Shown piece after piece: positions 1-7,401 of a stretch of 13,453 nucleotides of DNA. The notes below the pieces were generated by a model. The model worked only from the letters and a program-made list of their open reading frames with translations. It searched no databases and was not told the DNA's origin. The position numbers and the translations under genes are program-made. The stretch covers positions 1 through 13,453 of the forward strand of contig CAJTXH010000078.1 of NCBI GenBank assembly GCA_910580005.1, given 5' to 3'. The stretch is from an uncultured Lachnospiraceae bacterium (GTDB lineage Bacteria; Bacillota; Clostridia; Lachnospirales; Lachnospiraceae). Within the stretch, counting starts at the first letter, position 1. Every line of letters starts with the position of its first letter.

Positions 1-798
1 AGGAATGTCAAGATAATGGCACACTTTAGGCAGTTCTTTTATTGTTTCAATAAGGCTGTCTGTTATTTCTTCAGGGTAACAGTATAAAATCCTTATCCAC
101 TTAAGCCCGTCTATCCCGGAAAGTTTTCTTAACAGTTCTGGCAGGCTTTTCTTTCCATAAATATCTTCACCATAAAGTGTTGTTTCCTGTGCTACAAGAA
201 TAATCTCCTTTATCCCATTTGCTACAAGGTTTTCTGCCTGTTTTACAAGGTTCTCCACAGGTACGCTTCTGTAACTGCCCCTTACTTTTGGAATAATGCA
301 GTAAGTACAGCATTTATTACAGCCTTCTGCGATTTTAAGGTACGCATGGCCTCCGCCATTCATTGCCTCCCTGTTTATATATGGCTCTGGAAGGTAATTA
401 ATGCTTTTAAGTTTTTCTATAGGCAGTTTTTCCTTGGAAGCTGCTTTATTTAGCGCACTGTTAATAGTTCCTGCAAGTTCTTCATAAGCTGTTGTGCCAA
501 TAATCATATCAACTTCTGGCAGTTCACTCTTTATTTCCTCATGGTAACGCTGGGCAAGGCAGCCTGCTGCTACAAGCAGCCTGCACTTCCCTTTCTCTTT
601 ATAAGCTGCCATTTCAAGAAGCGTATTTATACTCTCTTCCTTTGCATCACCAATAAAACAGCATGTATTTACCACAATAACATCTGCTTCATCTGCATTA
701 TATATTATATTATACCCTGACTGCCTTAATGATGTTACCATCATCTCACTATCAACCAGGTTTTTATCACATCCAAGTGAAATAAAACAAATATCCAC
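1..798 (-). CDS. rimO: Ribosomal protein S12 methylthiotransferase RimO (N-terminal 266 residues, cut by window edge)
   Basis: This is a radical-SAM methylthiotransferase that adds a methylthio group to a conserved aspartate of ribosomal protein uS12. The open frame runs without a stop from a GTG at 796-798 to base 1. The N-terminal cluster domain shows SLGCDKNLVDSE (C10), NTCCFIGDAKEES (C46) and AAGCLAQRY (C80). The radical-SAM motif CxxxCxxC is at C160/C164/C167 within AEGCNKCCTYCIIPKVRG. The sequence YLPEPYINREA before it and VRGSYRS after it are typical of RimO rather than MiaB. The start is GTG, preceded by AGAAAGG at 811-817. It lies 22 bp behind the folD stop, so it is probably the next gene of the same operon. 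The end of the radical-SAM domain and the TRAM domain lie outside the window. The family is clear; the exact start is slightly less so. Confidence 0.95.
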   Translation of the reverse strand, partial: MDICFISLGCDKNLVDSEMMVTSLRQSGYNIIYNADEADVIVVNTCCFIGDAKEESINTLLEMAAYKEKGKCRLLVAAGCLAQRYHEEIKSELPEVDMIIGTTAYEELAGTINSALNKAASKEKLPIEKLKSINYLPEPYINREAMNGGGHAYLKIAEGCNKCCTYCIIPKVRGSYRSVPVENLVKQAENLVANGIKEIILVAQETTLYGEDIYGKKSLPELLRKLSGIDGLKWIRILYCYPEEITDSLIETIKELPKVCHYLDIP

Positions 799-820
799 GC
801 TGATAACCAGCCTTTCTGAT

Positions 821-1672
821 TTAATCTTTAAGTTTTAATCCAGCAGAATAAACGCAGTTATTCATAAGCATTGCAATGGTCATAGGCCCTACACCACCTG
901 GTACTGGCGTTATTGCCCCTGCCTTTTCCACTGCACTTTCAAAGTCAACATCACCACAGAGTTTGCCGTTCTCATCCCTGTCCATGCCTACATCAATAAC
1001 AGTAGCGCCTTCTTTAATATAATCTGCTGTAACAAATTTTGCCTTTCCTATTGCTACAACAAGGATATCTGCCCTTCTTGCTACTTCTTTTAAATCTGCT
1101 GTATGTGAATGGCATACTGTAACTGTCCCGTTTTCACGTAATAAAAGCATGGCAACAGGTTTTCCTACAATATTGCTTCTGCCAATAATAACACATTCCT
1201 TGCCATCTATCTGTATATTATAACGTTTTAAAAGTTCTATAATTCCGGCTGGAGTGCATGATACAAAGCCTGGCTCACCTATGCTTAACGCCCCGACGCT
1301 CTGCGGATGGAAACCATCTACATCCTTTGCAGGGCTGATTGCCTGTATAATCTTGTCCTCATTAATATGCTTTGGAAGCGGAAGCTGTACAAGTATGCCG
1401 TCCACATCATCCCTGTCATTAAGTGAATATACAAGCTTAAGAAGTTCCTCTTCTGTAGTTTCCTCTGGTATCTCATATGCAAGTGAACGTATGCCTGTAT
1501 ATTCACATGCCTTCTTCTTATTGCCTACATATACAGTAGAAGCAGGGTCATTCCCAACCTGTATGACAGCAAGTGTTGTTTCTATTCCTTTTGCCTTTAA
1601 AGCTGCAGTCTTTTCTTTTACTTCGTCTTTTATTTCCTGGGAAACTTTCTTTCCATCTATAATAATTGCCAT
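821..1672 (-). CDS. folD: Bifunctional 5,10-methylenetetrahydrofolate dehydrogenase/cyclohydrolase FolD
   Basis: FolD is a cytosolic enzyme that oxidises 5,10-methylene-THF to methenyl-THF with NADP and hydrolyses that to 10-formyl-THF. It feeds purine and formyl-methionine synthesis and, in acetogens, the methyl branch of carbon fixation. At 283 residues it has normal full length. Visible motifs are the YVGNK signature with catalytic lysine K52, the QLPLPKHI loop (from Q96), the KDVDGFHP segment (D119), and the Rossmann-fold GRSNIVGKP at 164-172, followed by the TPVPGGVGPMT motif near the C terminus. The start is secure: an AGGAGG at 1679-1684 sits 6 nt before the ATG. It lies 44 bp after the upstream kinase gene and 22 bp before rimO, all co-directional. 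Confidence 0.98.
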   Translation of the reverse strand: MAIIIDGKKVSQEIKDEVKEKTAALKAKGIETTLAVIQVGNDPASTVYVGNKKKACEYTGIRSLAYEIPEETTEEELLKLVYSLNDRDDVDGILVQLPLPKHINEDKIIQAISPAKDVDGFHPQSVGALSIGEPGFVSCTPAGIIELLKRYNIQIDGKECVIIGRSNIVGKPVAMLLLRENGTVTVCHSHTADLKEVARRADILVVAIGKAKFVTADYIKEGATVIDVGMDRDENGKLCGDVDFESAVEKAGAITPVPGGVGPMTIAMLMNNCVYSAGLKLKD

Positions 1673-1716
1673 AAATTTCCTCCTGAATTATAAATTTTAC
1701 AAAATAATACTTTTGC

Positions 1717-3366
1717 TTATACATTAAATATACTGCCGCCTACAAACTCACGCAACAGCGAATTTTTAGGTATATCCTGGCTGTTTATCCCTATAAAATA
1801 ATCAAGGAATTTTAAAAACCTTTTTGCCTCTATATACTCTGGCACATCTTTTGGTATTCCAAATAAAAGCCCTTCTGCATATGGTTTTAAAACTGCCAGT
1901 TCGTATATAAGTGATGAATTAAACATTACATCTGCTTCTTCCTGGAATGGGAATATATACCTGTCCTCTCCTCTCCTTACAGAAGGCCACATTGCTATTG
2001 TATGTGCAGCATCTGTGCCCCTTGTGCGTGCATCCCTTACCATCCTTCTTATAAGCCTGCCATCTGTTGTGGAAATCCTGTTATGCTCATCAATATTTAA
2101 TTGTGCAAGTGCACTTATATATATTTTAAATTTGCTTTCCTTTGGCAAAGAATGTGAAAGTGCATCGTTAAGCCCGTGTATACCCTCTATTACAAAGATA
2201 TCATCATGCCCGAGTTTCATAAAGTTTCCTTTATATTCACGCTCCCCTTTAAGGAAATTAAACTCTGGAAGCTCTGCTGTGCCACCGTTTAACATTGTTA
2301 CCATATCTTTGTTAAAAAGTTCTATATCTATTGCACCAAGGCACTCAAAATCATATTTGCCGTTTTCATCTTTTGGTGTATCTTTCCGGTCTTTAAAATA
2401 ATTGTCAAGTGATATTAGCTGCGGCCTTATGCCAAATGTCTGGAGCTGCACTGACAGCCTGTGTGAGAATGAAGTTTTGCCAGAAGAAGAAGGCCCTGCT
2501 ATCATTATAAACTTTTTGCTTTTGTCCGATGCTATGGTTTCTGCTATCTTGGCAATTTTTTTCTCCTGTAACGCCTCCTGCACAAGTACCAAATCCATTG
2601 CCCCGCCCTGGGATATAATTTTATTTAGTGCCCCAACAGTATCTGCGCCAGCCATTCTGCCCCATCCGCTTGACTCCTGTAATGTCCTGAAAAGCTTTGG
2701 CTGGGGCTTAAACACGCTAAGCACATCAGGTGTCTTCCTGTTTGGCATATTTATAACAAACCCTTTGTCATAAAGCTGCAGGCTAAAATACTTTAATATG
2801 CCTGTGGACGCTGGCATATACCCATAATAATAATCCTCAAAACCATCCAATGTGTATATATTTACCTTAGACACACGCCTGTACTCAAAAAGTTCTTTCT
2901 TGTCATGCATCCCATAATCTTCAAAAATGCTTATTGCATCTTCTGTATCAATAGAACGCTTTCCTATTGGCAAATCCTTTTCCACAAGCACATGCATTCT
3001 TTCCTCTACATCAAGAAGCAGCTTTTCTGTAAGCTCTATGCCCTCAGTTTCACAATAAATGCTATCACTTATTGCATGTTTTACAAATATGTTTTTAAGG
3101 CTTTCCCCAGCTATATCATAAAATGCCTTTAACATAAGCAGCGTTACACCTCTTATATAAGTTTTATGCCCACTATCATATGATGTATCTAAAAAAGCCA
3201 CTTCACAGTCCTGTGTTATGCGCTTGTTAAGCTCCATAAGCTTACCGCCACACCTTGCAAGTATTATATCATATTCATATATATGCTTGTATTCTTCTGC
3301 CAGCTCCCCATATGTAATATTGTTGCCATACTCCTTTGCCACACCATTTACCTTAACTTTTACCAT
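1717..3366 (-). CDS. TGS-like N-terminus plus uridine kinase/phosphoribulokinase-type P-loop kinase (nucleoside kinase family)
   Basis: This 549-residue protein is of the kind usually annotated as nucleoside kinase or uridine kinase in Clostridia. Residues 1-60 look like a TGS domain (MVKVKVNGVAKEYGNNITYGEL). Residues 70-210 resemble the second additional domain of threonyl-tRNA synthetase, including the HKTYIRGVT stretch. Residues from about 285 form a P-loop kinase: Walker A GPSSSGKT at 291-298, the uridine-kinase-like SLDNYFKDR at 319-327, and a Walker-B-like FVIEGIHGLN at 391-400. It is much longer than classical uridine kinase (about 210 residues), so the N-terminal half is an added module of unknown role. 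True substrate cannot be read from sequence. The ATG is 3 bp after the trmK stop, with AGGGTGG at 3377-3383 overlapping the end of trmK, so translation is probably coupled. Confidence 0.85.
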   Translation of the reverse strand: MVKVKVNGVAKEYGNNITYGELAEEYKHIYEYDIILARCGGKLMELNKRITQDCEVAFLDTSYDSGHKTYIRGVTLLMLKAFYDIAGESLKNIFVKHAISDSIYCETEGIELTEKLLLDVEERMHVLVEKDLPIGKRSIDTEDAISIFEDYGMHDKKELFEYRRVSKVNIYTLDGFEDYYYGYMPASTGILKYFSLQLYDKGFVINMPNRKTPDVLSVFKPQPKLFRTLQESSGWGRMAGADTVGALNKIISQGGAMDLVLVQEALQEKKIAKIAETIASDKSKKFIMIAGPSSSGKTSFSHRLSVQLQTFGIRPQLISLDNYFKDRKDTPKDENGKYDFECLGAIDIELFNKDMVTMLNGGTAELPEFNFLKGEREYKGNFMKLGHDDIFVIEGIHGLNDALSHSLPKESKFKIYISALAQLNIDEHNRISTTDGRLIRRMVRDARTRGTDAAHTIAMWPSVRRGEDRYIFPFQEEADVMFNSSLIYELAVLKPYAEGLLFGIPKDVPEYIEAKRFLKFLDYFIGINSQDIPKNSLLREFVGGSIFNV

Positions 3367-3369
3367 TAA

Positions 3370-4092
3370 TTATGCACCACCCTTCTTTATTTTAAAAAGA
3401 ATACCCTTTATCATATTGTACTCTTTTAAAAGTGTGCTTTTCCTCTCTTCCTGTGCCATGCTTTTATTATCCCCCTGCTGCCTGAAACCATCTAATACAG
3501 ACTTTATGCGTTTCTGCTCTTTAACCAGAAATTCTGCTAAAACGGGGTTTTTGTTATTTATTAAATACTCACCATATATATAACCGGCTCTGCCCCTATA
3601 CCGTTCTTTTCCTGGTACAGCCCTTATAACCACATAAAATTTGCCATGCTCTTTTACCATGTCCTCATGCACAATTTTAAATCCGTTTCCATGCAGGAAA
3701 TGGCGTACAAGATATATTTCTGACTGTGGCGAAAGCACAAGCTCTTTTGCAGATTTAGTTACACTAATGCTGTCTTCTAGTATTTTTGTAATAAGTGCAC
3801 CGCCCATGCCACTTATTAAAATTGTATCTGCCACGCCTTCTGGAAGCTCCTTTGCGCCATCTGAAAGCCTTGTTACAATACAGTGTGAAAGCCCTGCCTC
3901 TTCTATATGCTGCTTTGCCCTTTTTAAAGGTTCTTTGTTAATATCCATTGCAATAGCGCCTTTTGCAAGTTTCCTTTCTATAAGGCATATTGATGTAAAT
4001 GCATGGTCACAGCCAATATCTGCCACTATACCGCCAGATTTTACATTAGAAATAATGCATTCAAGCCTTTCAGGTATTTTTATATTATTCAA
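3370..4092 (-). CDS. trmK: tRNA (adenine(22)-N(1))-methyltransferase TrmK
   Basis: This SAM-dependent methyltransferase is of the TrmK/YqfN family, which makes m1A22 in some bacterial tRNAs. The N-terminal Rossmann fold shows VADIGCDHAFTSICL (SAM-binding motif I) followed by AIAMDINKEPLKRA, and then the family signature ISGMGGALITKIL. The C-terminal part is a charged helical domain, as in B. subtilis TrmK. Length (240 residues) is normal. The start is a TTG at 4090-4092, chosen because MNNIKIPERLE aligns with the family N terminus. An AAGGA at 4098-4102 lies 5 nt upstream. The gene overlaps the end of rpoD by 8 bp, so its start codon sits inside the last rpoD codons. The weak start plus overlap suggests low, coupled expression. 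The rpoD-trmK order is conserved in Firmicutes. Confidence 0.95.
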   Translation of the reverse strand: MNNIKIPERLECIISNVKSGGIVADIGCDHAFTSICLIERKLAKGAIAMDINKEPLKRAKQHIEEAGLSHCIVTRLSDGAKELPEGVADTILISGMGGALITKILEDSISVTKSAKELVLSPQSEIYLVRHFLHGNGFKIVHEDMVKEHGKFYVVIRAVPGKERYRGRAGYIYGEYLINNKNPVLAEFLVKEQKRIKSVLDGFRQQGDNKSMAQEERKSTLLKEYNMIKGILFKIKKGGA

Positions 4093-5353
4093 GGTAATCC
4101 TTAAGCTTACGGCTGCGGCTGGGATGTCTTAATTTGCGCAGTGCTTTGGCTTCTATCTGGCGGATGCGCTCACGTGTCACCTTAAATTCCTTGCCAACTT
4201 CTTCCAGTGTCCTTGCACGCCCGTCCTCAAGCCCGAAACGCAGTTTTAAAACTTTCTGCTCTCTTTCAGTAAGTGTTCCAAGCACTTCCTCAAGCTGCTC
4301 CCTTAAAAGGGTAAATGCCGCAGCTTCTGCTGGCACTGGTACATTGTCATCTTGTATAAAATCACCAAGGTGGCTGTCTTCTTCTTCGCCAATAGGAGTT
4401 TCAAGGGAAACCGGTTCCAGGGAAATCTTCTGTATTTCACGCACTCTGTCTACAGGCATATTCATATGTTTTGCAATTTCTTCAGGATATGGCTCACGTC
4501 CGAGTTCCTGCAAAAGCTGTCTCTGGACTCTTACAAATTTATTGATTGTTTCAACCATATGGACAGGAATACGTATAGTCCTTGCCTGGTCTGCTATGGC
4601 TCTTGTAATAGCCTGGCGTATCCACCAGGTAGCATAAGTACTGAACTTAAATCCTTTTCTATAATCAAATTTCTCTACTGCCTTAATAAGCCCTAAATTT
4701 CCTTCTTGTATTAAATCCAGGAATAACATGCCACGCCCGACATACCTTTTGGCAATGCTTACAACAAGGCGGAGGTTTGCTTCTGCAAGCTTTTTCTTGG
4801 CTTCCATATCACCTGCTTCCATCCTGTTGGCAAGCTCAACCTCTTCCTCCGCTGAAAGCAGCGGCACTTTTCCTATTTCTTTTAAGTACATGCGTACAGG
4901 GTCTTCTATGCTCACACCGTCAGGAACTGACAAATCAATATTTTCTATCTCCTCTTCATCAGGCACTTCCCCACTTGCTTCAAGCTCAAGTATCATATCG
5001 TCATCTGTATCCTTGTCATCAGATATCCTTAAGACATCCACTCCGCTTGCTTCAAGAAATTCTATTACTTTTTCAGTCTTTTCCTCATCCAGTTCCACAT
5101 CTGCAAGGAAATTATTTATCTCCGCAAGCTCAAGCACATTCCTTTTGCTTTTTGCAAGTTCTTTAAGTGCTATAAGCTTTTTTTGAAATCTCTTCTTTTC
5201 CTCCTCAGCCGCCTCTGGATTTTTCCTTGCAGCAGCTTTTGTGGATTTTGTGCCCCTGCTCTGTACCCTCTTTTTATTTCCAGCAGCAGCCTTTTCAGTC
5301 GTACTATTTGCTTGTTTTTTAATATCTTTTGCTGGTTCTCTTCCTGTTGCCAT
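4085..5353 (-). CDS. rpoD: RNA polymerase primary sigma factor RpoD (SigA)
   Basis: This is the housekeeping sigma-70 factor, which directs RNA polymerase to TTGACA/TATAAT promoters. At 422 residues it is slightly longer than B. subtilis SigA because of a basic Ala/Lys-rich N-terminal tail (residues 1-55). Region 1.1 spans about 56-110 and an acidic linker about 111-148. Region 1.2 starts at DPVRMYLKEIGKVPLL (151-166). Region 2 (about 193-265) contains the -10 recognition and melting residues in FKFSTYATWWIRQAITRAIA. Region 4 ends with EEVGKEFKVTRERIRQIEAKALRKLRHP (384-411), the -35 recognition helix-turn-helix. The start has AGGAAGGAA at 5358-5366. It lies 34 bp downstream of dnaG and overlaps trmK by 8 bp. 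Nothing is missing. Confidence 0.99.
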   Translation of the reverse strand: MATGREPAKDIKKQANSTTEKAAAGNKKRVQSRGTKSTKAAARKNPEAAEEEKKRFQKKLIALKELAKSKRNVLELAEINNFLADVELDEEKTEKVIEFLEASGVDVLRISDDKDTDDDMILELEASGEVPDEEEIENIDLSVPDGVSIEDPVRMYLKEIGKVPLLSAEEEVELANRMEAGDMEAKKKLAEANLRLVVSIAKRYVGRGMLFLDLIQEGNLGLIKAVEKFDYRKGFKFSTYATWWIRQAITRAIADQARTIRIPVHMVETINKFVRVQRQLLQELGREPYPEEIAKHMNMPVDRVREIQKISLEPVSLETPIGEEEDSHLGDFIQDDNVPVPAEAAAFTLLREQLEEVLGTLTEREQKVLKLRFGLEDGRARTLEEVGKEFKVTRERIRQIEAKALRKLRHPSRSRKLKDYLE

Positions 5354-5387
5354 AGTGTTCCTTCCTTTCTTATCCTTACGCTATACT

Positions 5388-7169
5388 TTAACCATCTTTC
5401 AGATAAATATGCAATTTTGCTGGTGTTTGCAGCGCTTTCTTCTCTTGTATAAGGCTTTTTAACTCATTAATGTCTGTAAGCTCCCTTGTACGTTTATCTA
5501 TGCTGTACTCTTTTATGCGTATTACCAGTTCATTAAGCGCTTTTTCAAGTTCTTCATCACCCAGCCCGGCAGCAAACCCTGTCTGGAACATATCTGCCAC
5601 TGTATTTTGTACATCTGCTTCACTAAAATTATTTATAATCCTTGCTGGCACAAGTTCTCCAGCGGCAAGCTGCCTGTAAAGCATCTGTGCCACCTGCCTG
5701 TAAGGCTCTCCAAAATAATCTTCTTCCCTCACAACCTCTTTTACCTGGGCAAATATGCCAGGCCTTTCTACCATTAATGAAAGCAGAAGTTTATATGAAT
5801 ACCCTATCCCCTGGTTCTTTGTAATATTAACTGCCCTTCTGGCATAATTTCCAGGCGCTGCCGCCCCCTGGTTTCCTGCCATGCTTGTCCCATAGCGGAC
5901 TACAAGGCTTTTTAAATCATCACGCCGCAGGGAATATTTTGCTGCCACTGCTTCAAGGTAATTTTCACGCTGTACTTTGTCCTCAAATTCCAGAAGCATT
6001 TTTGCAACAACATGGTAAAATTTTGTATTCTGTTCCGGGTCAGCAGTATCATATTCTTTTCTTGCAATGCCAGTTTCAAAAAAGAAGCTGTTCTCTGCAC
6101 TGTCCATGCGCTTTTTAAATTCGTCCGCCCCAAGCCCTTTTATAAATTCATCCGGGTCTTTGTAAGGCTCCATATGGATAATACGGGCATTAATGCCTGC
6201 CTGCCTTAACATTGGCACTGCCCTTAATGCGGCTTTCTGTCCTGCCTGGTCACTATCATATGTAAGAAGCACCTCATCTGTATATCTCTTTATAATTCCA
6301 GCCTGCTGTATTGTAAATGCAGTCCCAAGCGATGCAACTGCATTAGAAAACCCTGCCTGGTGTAACGCAATTACATCCATATACCCCTCACAGAGTATCA
6401 TATTCTTATTCTTCCCAAGCTTTGCATAATTAAGCCCAAAAAGATTCCTGCTTTTGTCAAACAGCTTTGTTTCTGGAGAATTAAGGTATTTAGGCTTTGC
6501 GTCACCCATAACCCTGCCGCCAAAACCTATAACCCTGCTGTTTACATCCATTATTGGAAATATAACCCTGTTAAAAAACTTATCATAAACAGAACGCTCA
6601 TCCATTTTAAAAAGCCCTGTTTCTTTAAGAATGTCATCCTTGTAACCTTCGTGCCTAAGAAACTGGTAAAGGCTGCTTCCACCCTGGCCAGCATACCCAA
6701 GCCCGAAATGCCTTATTGTTTCATCAGAGAGCCCTCTTGATTTAAGGTATCCATAACCAGCCTTTCCTTGTGGCGATTTAAGCATTGCATAATAATAGCC
6801 GCCTGCTTTCCTGTTTATTTCAAGAAGCAGCATCCTTATGCTTTCCTGCTCCTTATGCCGGCCGTCCGGTTCAATGCTTTTAAGCGTTATCCCTGCCCTG
6901 TCTGCAAGTGACTGTAGTGCTTCAGGAAATGTATAATTTTCATATTCCATAACAAATGTTATTACATTACCTCCTGCACCACAGCCAAAACATTTATACA
7001 TCTGCCTCGCCTGGTTTACAGAAAAAGAGGGGGTTTTTTCATTATGGAATGGGCATAAACCCATATAACTGCCGCCAGAATGTTTAAGTTTTACATAACT
7101 GCCAATAACATTTACTATATCATTAGCCGCCCTTACTTCCTCAATCTGTTCCTCCGTATACCACGGCAT
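5388..7169 (-). CDS. dnaG: DNA primase DnaG
   Basis: Primase makes the RNA primers for Okazaki fragments and works with the DnaB helicase. The protein is 593 residues from the start chosen here (MPWYTEEQIEEVR). A longer frame from 7205 would add 12 residues that primases lack. The chosen ATG has AAGGGG at 7178-7183, 8 nt upstream. Domains in order are a CHC2 zinc finger (C39, H42, C60, C63 in CPFH...CFGC), the catalytic RNA-polymerase core with a TOPRIM fold (ILCEGYMDVIAL with E261; LLTYDSDQAGQKA with D305 and D307; KDPDEFI at about 337-343), and a helical C-terminal helicase-binding region from about residue 430. It heads the dnaG-rpoD macromolecular-synthesis operon and is preceded by a sigma-H-type promoter. 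Confidence 0.98.
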   Translation of the reverse strand: MPWYTEEQIEEVRAANDIVNVIGSYVKLKHSGGSYMGLCPFHNEKTPSFSVNQARQMYKCFGCGAGGNVITFVMEYENYTFPEALQSLADRAGITLKSIEPDGRHKEQESIRMLLLEINRKAGGYYYAMLKSPQGKAGYGYLKSRGLSDETIRHFGLGYAGQGGSSLYQFLRHEGYKDDILKETGLFKMDERSVYDKFFNRVIFPIMDVNSRVIGFGGRVMGDAKPKYLNSPETKLFDKSRNLFGLNYAKLGKNKNMILCEGYMDVIALHQAGFSNAVASLGTAFTIQQAGIIKRYTDEVLLTYDSDQAGQKAALRAVPMLRQAGINARIIHMEPYKDPDEFIKGLGADEFKKRMDSAENSFFFETGIARKEYDTADPEQNTKFYHVVAKMLLEFEDKVQRENYLEAVAAKYSLRRDDLKSLVVRYGTSMAGNQGAAAPGNYARRAVNITKNQGIGYSYKLLLSLMVERPGIFAQVKEVVREEDYFGEPYRQVAQMLYRQLAAGELVPARIINNFSEADVQNTVADMFQTGFAAGLGDEELEKALNELVIRIKEYSIDKRTRELTDINELKSLIQEKKALQTPAKLHIYLKDG

Positions 7170-7246
7170 AAACCACACCCCTTTCCATATAATTACTGTC
7201 TGCAAGCGGCATATGCAATAATTAGCCAGAAACCCATCTAATATAT

Positions 7247-7275
7247 TTATTCGACGCCAGTTCCCTATTTCCTTT
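7247..7275 (-). promoter_or_regulatory. Sigma-H-type promoter upstream of dnaG-rpoD
   Basis: Read on the minus strand, AAAGGAAAT (7267-7275), an 11-nt spacer, then GTCGAATAA (7247-7255). Both boxes and the spacer match the B. subtilis sigma-H consensus RnAGGAwWW-N11/12-RnnGAATWW at every defined position. The predicted start near 7240 gives a leader of about 70 nt before the dnaG ATG. The B. subtilis sigA operon is known to have a sigma-H-dependent promoter, which supports the call. No convincing TTGACA/TATAAT promoter was seen between 7170 and 7330, although a housekeeping start must exist somewhere. Confidence 0.6.
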
Positions 7276-7328
7276 ATTTATTAAAATTTATTTTATAAAT
7301 ATTATATATGGATTATTTCCGTAAATAA

Positions 7329-7358
7329 AAAACCACCAGCAAAATTGCCAGTGGTTTT
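7329..7358 (-). terminator. Rho-independent terminator of the surface-protein gene
   Basis: On the minus strand an 8-bp stem (AAAACCAC/GTGGTTTT with further inner pairs) around a short AT loop is followed by a T-rich tract. It lies 44 bp past the stop of the surface-protein gene and separates it from the dnaG promoter. Confidence 0.8.
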
Positions 7359-7401
7359 AATTCTTTGCCAGATACTGCATAACCATATGCCGCTAAAAGC
7401 A

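Noticed and set aside
7170..7205. Longer dnaG start adding 12 residues
   Set aside because: Primases start close to the EEVRxANDIV motif. The internal ATG at 7169 has a well-spaced AAGGGG, and the extra residues are not primase-like.
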